Shown: in pieces, positions 1-7,315 of the stretch | How positions within the stretch are numbered: position 1 is the first letter of the stretch | Layout of the letters: the number at the start of each line of letters is the position of its first letter | Assembly (NCBI RefSeq): GCF_018326305.1 | Contig: NZ_AP023416.1 | Location: 248,001-312,000 of the forward strand | Origin: Vescimonas fastidiosa | GTDB taxonomy: Bacteria; Bacillota; Clostridia; Oscillospirales; Oscillospiraceae | DNA length: 64,000 nt | Reading direction: 5' to 3' | Translations under genes and position numbers: made by a program | The notes under the pieces: generated by a model | Database searches by the model: none | What the model saw: only the letters and a program-made list of their open reading frames with translations | Told to the model about the DNA's origin: nothing

Positions 1-1398
1 GCGGAGCGGGCCGTGCTGCGCAACAACACGACCTTAACGCGAAAAGTCGTGTTCCTGCTGCGCACCAAAATCGGAAGCACCTATTACTACGACACCGCAG
101 AAAGGACATTTACCGTCACCAATAATGCGGCCACCCGACCCAGCGAAGCTATTGCCGTGGCCCCCGTCAGCGCCCTGTCTGCGCCGTTTAATGGCCTGTA
201 TATCCAGGGCAGAACACAGGCCAAAATCACGCACACGGCCAGCGGAAAGTTCGGCGCGACCATAAAGCAATATTCCGCCTCCGTAGAGGGTAAAGCCTAT
301 TCCGGGAAAACAGCCACCAGTGACGCACTGCAAACGCCGGGCGTGCTGACCATCACCGGCACGGCAACGGACAGCAGAGGCTTTTCCACTACAGCATCTA
401 AACCCGTCACGGTGCTGGCGTACAATACGCCCTCTGTGGTGCGTAACGGCACCACGGGAAGTTTTGTATGCGCACGGTCTACCTCTGACGGAACAATAAG
501 TGAAGACGGTACAGCGCTTTGTGTGGCGTGCGCCAAGTCCTTTTCCCCTCTGGCCAACAATAATAAATGCACATTGCGTCTGCGCTATGCGGCAGAGGGC
601 GGCGGTTGGTCAAGCTGGATCACGCTTTTGGCAGAATCTTCCGGAAACGATTACGCAGGCGTGGTGCCCGGTGTCACCCTATCGGTATCGGTGGTATATA
701 CCATCGAGATTCAGGCGGTGGACAAGCTGGGTGAGAGCGGGTCGGTGGAAACGAGAATCCCCACATCCGAGATGACCTTTCACTTGGGCGAGAATGGTAA
801 AGCCGTGGGTATTGGGCGGTACGCCAGCGAGAGCGGAGAGAGGCGGCTGGATGTGGCCTGGGATGCGCATTTTGAAAAGGGACTGCAAGTCAGCGGTGCC
901 ACAACGCTGGGCGGAAACCTAACAGGCAAATATCTTACCGGCACATGGCTGCAAACCACGGAGGCCTCAGACCTGGGCAAAACACCACCTAAGGTGGCGG
1001 TGCTGGATAATGCCGGCTGGGTGTATTACCGGACACCGGCGGAGCTGCGGGCCGATTTGGGATATGGGGACTATGTGTTAGAGCAAGGCACCAGTGGTAT
1101 TTGGACTTACCGCAAATGGGCCAGTGGCGCGGCAGAGTGCTGGGGGCAGCCGTCTAAGAGCGTGGCATCATCCGGCACATTCCTTGGCGCGTATGCATTT
1201 TCCACATACTTCTCGTTGCCGACCGGGCTTTTCGCAAGTGTGGCGGAAGCCAATGTGAATCCAAAGTTCGGAAGCGGATACGCAATCCCTGCATATATAA
1301 ATTTGACCAATGCATCAATCGGTGTTGACGCGCTATCAAATAACAGCGGCACGCAGACCTTTTCCGCGCATATCAGTGTAAAAGGCAAGTGGAAATAA
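1..1398 (+). CDS. Phage tail/minor structural protein, 5' partial (DUF859-like)
   Basis: The frame is open to the left edge (a GTG at 13 is only an internal candidate), so the gene starts outside the window. The C-terminal part is typical of siphovirus DUF859-type minor structural proteins: a stretch reading FHLGENGKAVGIGRYASE followed by LDVAWDAHFEKGLQVSG near residues 260-300, then a distal module with GTSGIWTYRKW and AECWG near 365-385. Such proteins lie at the tail tip or baseplate and are usually the last structural gene before lysis, which fits the holin and endolysin that follow. The repeated beta-rich segments in the first 250 residues suggest Ig-like domains (inference). Confidence 0.72.
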   Translation, partial: AERAVLRNNTTLTRKVVFLLRTKIGSTYYYDTAERTFTVTNNAATRPSEAIAVAPVSALSAPFNGLYIQGRTQAKITHTASGKFGATIKQYSASVEGKAYSGKTATSDALQTPGVLTITGTATDSRGFSTTASKPVTVLAYNTPSVVRNGTTGSFVCARSTSDGTISEDGTALCVACAKSFSPLANNNKCTLRLRYAAEGGGWSSWITLLAESSGNDYAGVVPGVTLSVSVVYTIEIQAVDKLGESGSVETRIPTSEMTFHLGENGKAVGIGRYASESGERRLDVAWDAHFEKGLQVSGATTLGGNLTGKYLTGTWLQTTEASDLGKTPPKVAVLDNAGWVYYRTPAELRADLGYGDYVLEQGTSGIWTYRKWASGAAECWGQPSKSVASSGTFLGAYAFSTYFSLPTGLFASVAEANVNPKFGSGYAIPAYINLTNASIGVDALSNNSGTQTFSAHISVKGKWK

Positions 1399-1455
1399 AA
1401 AACTGGCATAAAATCAAATCAACCAAGCCCCCCAGAGGAGAAAGGAAATTACTGA

Positions 1456-1704
1456 ATGGAAACAATCGTCGTGGCTATCATCACCGGCGGCCTGTCGCTG
1501 CTGGGGGTAATCATCACCAGCAACAAAACCACCCGGGATGTGCAGGCCAAACTGGACATGCAGCAGGCCGTAACCGAGACAAAGCTGGAAGAGCTGACCC
1601 GGGAAGTCCGGGAGCATAACAATTTTGCGCGGCGCGTCCCGGTACTGGAGGAGCAGATCAAGGTCGCCAACCACCGCATCGCGGATTTAGAAAACAATCA
1701 TTAA
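1456..1704 (+). CDS. Small phage membrane protein with coiled coil, lysis module
   Basis: 82 residues. An N-terminal transmembrane helix (IVVAIITGGLSLLGVIIT, about residues 3-20) is followed by a charged helix that looks coiled-coil (QQAVTETKLEELTREVREH). A good ribosome site (GGAGAAAGG) lies 12 bases before the ATG. It sits between the tail gene and the holin, where Firmicute phages often carry small membrane proteins of the XhlA kind or uncharacterised relatives. A role in lysis or holin control is inferred from position; no catalytic motif is visible. Confidence 0.7.
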   Translation: METIVVAIITGGLSLLGVIITSNKTTRDVQAKLDMQQAVTETKLEELTREVREHNNFARRVPVLEEQIKVANHRIADLENNH

Positions 1705-1744
1705 TTTTTGTGGTGCCAGACCCTGGCACAGAAAGGAGCAAAAA

Positions 1745-2023
1745 ATGAATCTGGAATTTCTCAAAGACTACATCGTACTGCTCGTGGTAGGTATCTGCCT
1801 GTGTGTGGGCTACATTCTGAAGAATGTGGTTCCCACTGACAAGGTGAACCGTTACATCCCGCTCATTATGGGCGTGCTGGGCGTGATTCTGAATGTCTGG
1901 ATCTGCGGTTTCCTCTTTACTCCGCAGATTCTCCTGGGCGGCCTGTTCAGTGGCCTTGCCTCCACCGGTCTGTATGAATTGTTCCGCAACCTGATCGATA
2001 AGGGAGGGAATGACAATGCCTAA
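1745..2023 (+). CDS. Phage holin (Hol44 / holin_5_2-like)
   Basis: 92 residues with three hydrophobic segments: YIVLLVVGICLCVGYIL (about 9-25), YIPLIMGVLGVILNVWICGF (about 39-58) and a Gly/Leu-rich third helix with GGLFSGLASTGLYELFRN. The GLASTGL motif and spacing match the phage holin family of superfamily V. Holins form the membrane lesion that lets the endolysin reach peptidoglycan. Its stop overlaps the start region of the endolysin gene, so the two are translationally coupled. Ribosome site AGAAAGGAG lies just upstream. Confidence 0.85.
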   Translation: MNLEFLKDYIVLLVVGICLCVGYILKNVVPTDKVNRYIPLIMGVLGVILNVWICGFLFTPQILLGGLFSGLASTGLYELFRNLIDKGGNDNA

Positions 2024-2864
2024 AGTATTTCTTTCTCCCAGCAACCAGTACGACAACCGCTACGCCTACGGTGGCACCACCGAGGCCGTCCAGTGCGGCA
2101 AGATCGCCGAGGCCTGCAAGGCCGCCCTGGAGCGCAGCGGCATGACCGTGCAGGTGGGGCACATGATCCACATGAGCGAAAAGATCGCCCAGTCCAACGC
2201 CTTCGGCGCTGACCTCCATGTTCCCATCCACACCAACGCCTTTAACGGCACGGTCACCGGCACCCGGATGTTCTGCTTTAGCAGCGGCGGCGAGGGCATG
2301 AAGGCCTGCAAGGCCATCTTCGCCCGCCTGGCCCCCATCACCCCCGGCACAAGCGAAAGCATCCAGGTGAACGACTACGACGAGATCGTATACACCAACG
2401 CCCCCGCAGCCTATGTGGAGTGCGAGTTCCACGACAATGCCACCACGGCCAAGTGGATCGTGGAGCACACCACGGACATCGGCGAGGCTATCGCCCAGGG
2501 CATCTGCGACTACTTCGGCGTGACCTTCAAAGAGAAGGAGCAGCCCACGCCCGCCAAGTCCGTGGACGAGGTTGCCCGGGAGGTGATCCGCGGTGAGTGG
2601 GGCAATGGCTCCGACCGCCGCCAGCGCCTGGAGGCAGCAGGGTACGACTACGACACCGTACAGGATCGAGTAAACGCTATCCTGACCGGCGATGCGCCGG
2701 AGCAGCCCACGCCTGCCGAGCCGGTAGAGCCCGCCCCCGAGCCGGAGCAGCCTGCCACCGATAAGCTCTACCGCGTCCAGGTCGGCGCTTTCGCCAACCG
2801 CGAGAACGCCGAGAAGCTTCTGGCCAAGCTGAAGGCTGCCGGTTTCGAGGGCTTCATCCGGTAA
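2016..2864 (+). CDS. Endolysin: N-acetylmuramoyl-L-alanine amidase with CW_7-like and SPOR domains
   Basis: 282 residues. Residues 1-170 are an amidase_3 domain: FLSPSNQYDN start, HMSEKIAQSNAFGADLHVPIHTNAF with the zinc-site Glu/His, and YVECEFHDN with the late Glu. Residues about 180-225 (SVDEVAREVIRGEWGNG...) resemble the CW_7/Cpl-7 wall-binding repeat. After a Pro/Glu-rich linker, residues about 248-282 (LYRVQVGAFANRENAEKLL) are a SPOR-like peptidoglycan-binding domain. An ATG lies at 2010, but AGGGAGGG at 2001-2008 is better spaced for the ATG at 2016. Overlaps the holin stop by 8 bases. Confidence 0.88.
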   Translation: MPKVFLSPSNQYDNRYAYGGTTEAVQCGKIAEACKAALERSGMTVQVGHMIHMSEKIAQSNAFGADLHVPIHTNAFNGTVTGTRMFCFSSGGEGMKACKAIFARLAPITPGTSESIQVNDYDEIVYTNAPAAYVECEFHDNATTAKWIVEHTTDIGEAIAQGICDYFGVTFKEKEQPTPAKSVDEVAREVIRGEWGNGSDRRQRLEAAGYDYDTVQDRVNAILTGDAPEQPTPAEPVEPAPEPEQPATDKLYRVQVGAFANRENAEKLLAKLKAAGFEGFIR

Positions 2865-2955
2865 CAGAAATCATCTGGAGGGAGTATAGGCTACGACAAC
2901 GCCGACCTTGCGCCCATGCGTAAGCATCCGCACCTCCACGGCTATGGTTTTGCAC

Positions 2956-3201
2956 ATGAACAGCAACCACAAGGCCGTAAGAGACTTTTTGTCAAAGCTG
3001 CCACCGAAACGAGCCATTGCGTTTGTCGAATCGTTTTTGCTTCCCGACAACGAAGCGATGGTAATCATAGAATGCGATGTACGCCGGAAAAGCTGCGTAC
3101 AGGTATCTATGGAGCGGAATATGTCCGTGGAAACGGTGAAGCGGCACAGATGCAGAGCATACCACAAAATTGCACAGGAACTATTTATCCCCCTGCCTTA
3201 A
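2956..3201 (+). CDS. Small sigma-70 region 4-like HTH phage protein
   Basis: About 81 residues from this ATG. Upstream in-frame starts exist at 2944 (ATG) and 2908 (TTG), and no ribosome site is decisive. The sequence ends with two helices, SCVQVSMERNMSVETVKRHRCRAYHKIAQEL, which look like a sigma region 4/LuxR-type helix-turn-helix. Short proteins of this kind (often called sigma-like or ArpU-like) are common in Firmicute phages and may control late transcription. Function is inferred from the fold-like pattern only. Confidence 0.55.
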   Translation: MNSNHKAVRDFLSKLPPKRAIAFVESFLLPDNEAMVIIECDVRRKSCVQVSMERNMSVETVKRHRCRAYHKIAQELFIPLP

Positions 3202-3237
3202 CCGGCGGGGGGATTTTTACTTTTCCTGACACTTTTC

Positions 3238-3263
3238 AGGCACTTTCGGGTGCCTGTTTTTTT
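3238..3263 (+). terminator. Intrinsic terminator after the lysis module
   Basis: AGGCAC and GTGCCT form a 6-bp stem with a short loop, followed by eight T after one G. A second small hairpin (CCTGA...TCAGG) lies just before it. It separates the lysis genes from the downstream small-protein module. Confidence 0.75.
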
Positions 3264-3293
3264 GTACCATAAAAGCAGAAAGAAGGTGGCAAA

Positions 3294-3434
3294 ATGTACG
3301 AACGGCTTATAGCCTGCGGATACACGGAGCAAATGGCGCAGGATATTTGCATTCTGTACGCAGACGATCCCCGGGGGCTTTTAGCGTATGTAGAAATTGC
3401 TGAAAGCCTATATAGGGATTGCAATCATGTATAA
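3294..3434 (+). CDS. Small phage protein, 46 aa, unknown
   Basis: A 46-codon frame with the ribosome site AGAAGGTGG seven bases before ATG. It begins MYERLIACGYTEQMAQDIC and ends RDCNHV. The acidic, helix-prone sequence has no recognised domain. Its stop overlaps the ATG of the next gene, so the two are probably coupled, which supports it being a real gene although short. Confidence 0.6.
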   Translation: MYERLIACGYTEQMAQDICILYADDPRGLLAYVEIAESLYRDCNHV

Positions 3435-3810
3435 ATATTTTAATCCAAATCCATGCGGGAAAAACGTGTCCGATTGCACTGTCCGTGCAATCTGTAAGGC
3501 CACGGGAAAGGATTGGGGCGAGGTTTATCTCCGGCTGTGCATGCGGGGCTACTTGGACGGCGACTTGCCAAACGCTAACGCCTGTTGGGGGTCTTACTTG
3601 CGCAGTATCGGATACCGGCGGCATATTATCCCGGACACTTGCCCGGACTGTTACACGGTCGGCAGGTTTGCCGATGAGCACCCGCGCGGGACGTATATTC
3701 TCGCCCTTTCTGGGCATGTAGTGTGCGTTCAGGACGGGATCATCTATGACAGCTGGAACAGCGAGAACGAAATCCCGCTTTATTTCTGGGACAAAGAAAC
3801 GGAGGAATGA
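3427..3810 (+). CDS. Phage protein with putative cysteine-peptidase-like triad
   Basis: 127 residues from the ATG at 3427 (AGGGA at 3414-3418). It begins MYKYFNPNPCGKNVSDCTVRA. A Cys in DCTVRAI near the start, a His in LSGHVVCVQDG near residue 103 and a following YDSW give the order and spacing of a papain-like Cys-His-Asp arrangement. This kind of protein is common in gut Firmicute phages as a hypothetical. Peptidase activity is inference from those residues only; a structural role is equally possible. Confidence 0.55.
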   Translation: MYKYFNPNPCGKNVSDCTVRAICKATGKDWGEVYLRLCMRGYLDGDLPNANACWGSYLRSIGYRRHIIPDTCPDCYTVGRFADEHPRGTYILALSGHVVCVQDGIIYDSWNSENEIPLYFWDKETEE

Positions 3811-3812
3811 AC

Positions 3813-4256
3813 ATGGCATATCCCTATTTCAACCCCTATTATCCGCAGCCGATGCCGGACAACCTCATGCAGATGCGGCAGATGCAGCAGCCACAGATGC
3901 CGCCCATGCAGCAGCCTATGTCGCAGCCAGTGCAACAGAACCCCATCGCACAAGGCGGCGTACAGTGGGTAAGCGGCGAGCAGGAGGCAAGAGGTTATCT
4001 CATCGCGCCCAACTCTGCCGTAGCACTGTGGGATTCCACCGCCCCCACCGTTTACCTCAAGCAGGCAGACGCAAGCGGGAAACCGACGCTCAAGATTTAT
4101 GACCTCGTAGAACGCACAGAAACGACCCCTAACGCGCCACAAAAGCCGGGCGTGGAATTTGTCACCCGCGAGGAGTTCGACCGTCTGGCGGTGCTTGTGG
4201 GCGAAATAAAGGGTAAGAAGAAACGCAAGGTCGAGGAGGACGAAGACGATGAGTAA
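3813..4256 (+). CDS. Phage protein with Gln/Met/Pro-rich N-terminus, unknown
   Basis: 147 residues. An ATG at 3807 sits too close to the GGAGGA at 3801-3806, so the ATG at 3813 is preferred. Residues about 1-45 are a low-complexity tract (MPDNLMQMRQMQQPQMPP...). A compact domain follows with GVQWVSGEQEARGYLIAPNS and ALWDSTAPTVYLKQAD, then a charged tail KGKKKRKVEEDEDDE. I recognise the central segment as one that recurs in gut Firmicute phages, but I know no function. It starts a run of small genes ending at 6547. Confidence 0.6.
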   Translation: MAYPYFNPYYPQPMPDNLMQMRQMQQPQMPPMQQPMSQPVQQNPIAQGGVQWVSGEQEARGYLIAPNSAVALWDSTAPTVYLKQADASGKPTLKIYDLVERTETTPNAPQKPGVEFVTREEFDRLAVLVGEIKGKKKRKVEEDEDDE

Positions 4257-4461
4257 CCCGTTTATGGCCGCGCTGGGCGGCGGGCAGGGTCCTATGGGGA
4301 ACTTTGCCCAGATGGTTCAGCAGTTCAACCAGTTCAAAGCAAATTTCAAGGGCGACCCCAAAGCCGAGGTCGAAAAGCTCTTGCAGAGTGGTAGGCTAAA
4401 CCAGCAGCAGCTTAATCAGCTACAGCAGATGGCGAAGCAATTTCAAAGCCTGATGCAGTAA
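4249..4461 (+). CDS. Small Gln-rich phage protein, unknown
   Basis: 70 residues, beginning MSNPFMAALGGGQGP and ending QQMAKQFQSLMQ. Gln/Asn-rich and probably helical. The start overlaps the previous gene by 8 bases. Found together with the preceding protein type in phage genomes I recall; function unknown. Confidence 0.55.
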   Translation: MSNPFMAALGGGQGPMGNFAQMVQQFNQFKANFKGDPKAEVEKLLQSGRLNQQQLNQLQQMAKQFQSLMQ

Positions 4462-4479
4462 TCATCAACATAAATCAAC

Positions 4480-4493
4480 ATCGTGGCCACGAT
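4480..4493. promoter_or_regulatory. 14-bp perfect palindrome before the 4528 gene
   Basis: ATCGTGGCCACGAT, set in a wider imperfect inverted repeat (AATCAAC ... TTGATGA), lies in the gap between two phage genes. It could be an operator for a dimeric phage regulator or a weak hairpin; nothing else supports either. Confidence 0.3.
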
Positions 4494-4527
4494 TTGATGA
4501 ATAACAATTTTTCAAAGGAGTGATACT

Positions 4528-5265
4528 ATGTCTCTTTCTGACGGCGGCGTTCAGGCCACTATGCCTGTTGCGCCTACCGGCATGATGAACAGCGGCTTTG
4601 GCGGCTTCGGCGGCGATGGCGCGTGGTGGATCATCATTCTTTTCCTGTTTGTGTTCTGCGGCTGGGGCGGCAACGGCTGGGGAAACAACGCCGGCAATTC
4701 CGGCGGCGTGGTCGACGGCTATGTGCTGACCTCTGATTTTGCCAATGTCGAGCGCAAAATCGACAGTGTAAATCAGGGCCTTTGCGACGGATTTTACCAG
4801 CAGGCGCAGCTTGTCAATGGCACCAACATGGCGATGGCAAACGGCTTTGCACAGGCCGAGCTTTCCCGCAGCAACCAGCAGGCGGCGCTGATGCAGCAAC
4901 TCAACGCCATGCAGATGCAGGCCGCTAATTGCTGCTGCGAAAACCGTGCAGCTATCGCCCAGGTGCGCTACGACATGGCGACGCAGGCGTGCGACACGCG
5001 CAACACCGTGCAGAACGCCACGCGCGACATCATTGACGCGAACAACCAAAACAGCCGCGCCATCCTCGACTTCCTGACGCAAAGCAAGCTGTCCGACCTC
5101 CAGACCGAGAATCAGAATCTGAAGCTGGCGGCATCTCAGGCCGCGCAGAACAACTATCTGATCTCGCAGCTGCGTCCGTGCCCTTCGCCCGCCTACATTA
5201 CCTGTAATCCGTGGGCGGGCAGCGGTTACGGCGGCTGCGGCTGCAATCAGGGCGGCGGCTGCTGA
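4528..5265 (+). CDS. Phage membrane-anchored coiled-coil protein, Gly/Cys-rich tail, unknown
   Basis: 245 residues with ribosome site AAAGGAGTG. Residues about 18-50 are glycine-rich around one transmembrane segment (WWIIILFLFVFCGWG). Residues 60-210 are long helices with NVERKIDSVNQG and a cysteine cluster AANCCCENRA. The tail is Gly/Cys-rich (GYGGCGCNQGGGC). This arrangement recurs in Firmicute phages next to the preceding two proteins. A virion or host-envelope attachment role is possible but not shown. Confidence 0.6.
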   Translation: MSLSDGGVQATMPVAPTGMMNSGFGGFGGDGAWWIIILFLFVFCGWGGNGWGNNAGNSGGVVDGYVLTSDFANVERKIDSVNQGLCDGFYQQAQLVNGTNMAMANGFAQAELSRSNQQAALMQQLNAMQMQAANCCCENRAAIAQVRYDMATQACDTRNTVQNATRDIIDANNQNSRAILDFLTQSKLSDLQTENQNLKLAASQAAQNNYLISQLRPCPSPAYITCNPWAGSGYGGCGCNQGGGC

Positions 5266-5283
5266 CAACTGCATAGCATAGCT

Positions 5284-5315
5284 TTTTGTTGGCGATTTTG
5301 TTGACGCCAACAAAA
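5284..5315 (+). terminator. Long hairpin between phage genes
   Basis: TTTTGTTGGCG and CGCCAACAAAA pair perfectly around a 10-base loop. There is no T-tract after it, so it may be a weak terminator, an RNA-stability hairpin or a processing site. Confidence 0.4.
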
Positions 5316-5395
5316 TGGTCGGCCCCGTGCCGATACTACGACAACGCGGCGGGGCAATAGCTCCGCCGCTGTATTTTTAGAAAGGACTGAAATAT

Positions 5396-5818
5396 ATGGC
5401 TGAATATGTAAACCCCGGTATCGCAGTCGTCTCCGCTGGCCAAAATGTGCCGATGGTCTCCACGGCGGCTTGCGGCAAGCCGTGCATTGTCCACCGCGAG
5501 GGCAGCGGTCTTGTTACCCTGCGTGGACTGACGCAGCAGTGCAAGGCGCGCTTTCGGGTGAGCTTTGGCGCAAACATCGCCGTCCCCACGGGCGGAACGG
5601 TAGGCGCGATCACCACGGCGCTCGCTGTCAACGGCGAGGCGCTCAACAGCGCTACGGCGACCGTCACACCCGCTGCGGTGGAAAACTATTTTAACGTCTA
5701 TGTCAGCGCCATCGTGGAAGTGCCGCGCGGCTGCTGCGTGACCGTGGCGGCGAAGAACACCAGCGCGGAGGCGATCAGCTTTGCCAATAGCAATCTGACC
5801 GTGGACCGCGTGAGCTGA
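5396..5818 (+). CDS. Phage beta-rich surface-like protein, unknown
   Basis: 140 residues, ribosome site AGAAAGGACTG. Beta-rich with alternating small and hydrophobic residues (FRVSFGANIAVPTGGTVGAITTALAVN, then NVYVSAIVEVP). The pattern resembles trimeric jelly-roll domains at the tips of collagen-like or phage decoration proteins, but no family is assigned. Lies in the same array of small phage genes. Confidence 0.5.
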   Translation: MAEYVNPGIAVVSAGQNVPMVSTAACGKPCIVHREGSGLVTLRGLTQQCKARFRVSFGANIAVPTGGTVGAITTALAVNGEALNSATATVTPAAVENYFNVYVSAIVEVPRGCCVTVAAKNTSAEAISFANSNLTVDRVS

Positions 5819-5832
5819 GAAAGGAGAAAGTA

Positions 5833-6210
5833 ATGGGTATGAAATCTATGTATGATCTGCGCGATATGCTCTGCAAGGAGCTGGACGAACTGGCCCGAAA
5901 AGGCGAATTGGGTGCGGGTGACCTGGAAATTGCCCACAAACTGACAGCAACCATCAAGAACATAGATAAAATTGACATGATGGAATCAGACGGCTATTCT
6001 GGCGGCGGTGATTGGGAAGCGGATATGCGCGGCGCCTATGGCCGGGGCAGTTCCTACGCGCGGCGCGGCTCGCACTATGTGCGCGGACATTACAGCCGTG
6101 CGGATGGCGCGGAGCATCTGCGCACCCAGTTAAACGACATGATGCGGGAAACTGATGACGAACGCGTCAGGGATGCCCTGCGCCGCGCTGTCAGCCTTAT
6201 GGAGAATTAA
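5833..6210 (+). CDS. Small phage protein, unknown
   Basis: 125 residues beginning MGMKSMYDLRDMLCKELDELARKG. Two charged helical regions flank a Gly/Tyr/Arg-rich middle (GGGDWEADMRGAYGRGSSYARRGSHYV). Ribosome site GAAAGGAG. The C-terminal helix (LNDMMRETDDERVRDALRRA) suggests oligomerisation. Function unknown. Confidence 0.55.
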   Translation: MGMKSMYDLRDMLCKELDELARKGELGAGDLEIAHKLTATIKNIDKIDMMESDGYSGGGDWEADMRGAYGRGSSYARRGSHYVRGHYSRADGAEHLRTQLNDMMRETDDERVRDALRRAVSLMEN

Positions 6211-6223
6211 AGGGGGATTCCCC

Positions 6224-6547
6224 ATGATCGATGAAACCGAGCTGAAACTATGGATCGCACGGCTGGAAACAGAAGAATCAAGCTGGCCCAATTATGAGAA
6301 ACTGGCGGCTCTCTACATTATCCGTAACGAGCACGGCGGGGAGCAACCGCAGGCGAAAGCGCCCCCAATGCTGTATTCCGCAGAGCCTGCGCCGGCCAAG
6401 ACAATAAAACCCTCCGGCAGTGAATTTTTGAAAGCGGTCGGGAATGTGGCGCAGGATAGGGCGTGGGAAGTCATGGACGAGCTTATGGACACCCTAAAAA
6501 TCGTCAATGAGAAAGCTTATAACAGCGTCCTGAAAAAACTAACCTAA
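6224..6547 (+). CDS. Last prophage gene, small acidic protein, unknown
   Basis: 107 residues from the ATG at 6224, preceded by AAAGGGGG. It begins MIDETELKLWIARLETEES and ends with a helix VMDELMDTLKIVNEKAYNSV. No domain is recognised. It is the last gene before the terminator and the tRNA, so it marks the right end of the phage-like block. Confidence 0.55.
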   Translation: MIDETELKLWIARLETEESSWPNYEKLAALYIIRNEHGGEQPQAKAPPMLYSAEPAPAKTIKPSGSEFLKAVGNVAQDRAWEVMDELMDTLKIVNEKAYNSVLKKLT

Positions 6548-6594
6548 ATCGCTACTACTAACACATTACTAACAAAGTTAATCTTGGCAAAAAT

Positions 6595-6630
6595 AAAAAG
6601 TCCGGGAACCCTTGAGATTCCTGGACTTTT
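6595..6630. terminator. Bidirectional terminator between tRNA-Val and prophage
   Basis: AAAGTCC(G)GGAA pairs with TTCC(T)GGACTTT, with A-rich DNA on the left and T-rich on the right, so it can terminate both the minus-strand tRNA and plus-strand phage transcription. Confidence 0.7.
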
Positions 6631-6706
6631 TGGTGCGCGGTACAGGACTTGAACCTGTGACCCCATGCACGTCAAGCATGTGCTCTACCAGCTGAGCTAA
6701 CCGCGC
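6631..6706 (-). tRNA. tRNA-Val (anticodon GAC), CCA encoded
   Basis: The minus strand folds as a cloverleaf: acceptor GCGCGGT with ACCGCGC, D arm GCTC...GAGC, anticodon stem CATGC/GCATG with loop TTGACGT (anticodon GAC), T arm ACAGG-TTCAAGT-CCTGT, and an encoded CCA. Its 3' end faces the prophage, the usual geometry when a phage integrates at the 3' end of a tRNA gene. Confidence 0.93.
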
Positions 6707-6794
6707 AAGAACGAATATTATAATACCGTGTTCCCGGCCGTTTGTCAATAGTTTTCTTGCCCGGATGGCATATTTTTTCATTTTCCCCCCTCGC

Positions 6795-7130
6795 CCTCCG
6801 TAGGGGCGGACGACCCTGTCCGCCCGATGCAGTGGGTTCTTGATGGTGCGTAGGGGCGGGGCTCTCTTGCCCACCGTTGTGCCGACCGATTCCCGGCCAC
6901 TGTCGTGCCCGCCAATCGGGGCACTTCCTCGAAACCGGCTTGCTTCATCCGCCACTGGCGGCGCTTCGCCGATTTCCCCGCCCGCGGGCGACCGCAAGGG
7001 TCGCCCCTACGGAGTGTTTACCGATAGGATTTCGTAGGGGGCGGCGTCCTCGACGCCCCGCGTCCTTTACAAGGGGTGCGGTGGATGACCGGCGATGGTC
7101 TGCCCTCAGCCCGCCCTACGATGGCAAAAT
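6795..7130. repeat. Intergenic hairpin mosaic, cluster 1
   Basis: Contains the GGACGACC/GTCCGCC hairpin, a GGGGCGGGG hairpin whose loop is filled by about 114 nt (6862-6975), a GCGACC/GGTCGC hairpin, a GGCGTC/GACGCC hairpin and the GTTTACCGATAGGATTTCGTA unit split by short linkers. No gene is seen in 6715-7250. Confidence 0.8.
6862..6975. repeat. Diverged loop-inserted module in a GGGGCGGGG hairpin
   Basis: The arms GGGGCGGGG (6853-6861) and CCCCGCCC (6976-6983) normally enclose TTCTA; here they enclose about 114 nt. Part of it (CTTCATCCGCCACTGGCGGC) resembles part of the 118-nt module found at 11.5, 35.6 and 53.3 kb. Confidence 0.5.
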
Positions 7131-7255
7131 TTTCTACCCCGTTTCATTTGTATACCGGCCTATACTTTTCGTCAATCTCACCAACACCGCCCGGGGGCCT
7201 CCCGGAAAAATTTATGCGTTTATCTGATTTTCCCTGGAGTGACAATTTTTTCCTC

Positions 7256-7284
7256 TTGCAGAGAATATTTTTTTGTGTTATGCT
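7256..7284 (+). promoter_or_regulatory. Possible promoter of the lactate region
   Basis: TTGCAG and TATGCT separated by 17 bp, about 30 bp before a small ORF. Moderate match only. Confidence 0.4.
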
Positions 7285-7315
7285 CCGTTTAGCATCCGGA
7301 AAGGAAGCTGTGGTT

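Noticed and set aside
2916..3272. Alternative 118-codon phage frame overlapping the sigma-like gene
   Set aside because: Runs into the terminator at 3238-3263 and lacks HTH pattern; probably a shadow.
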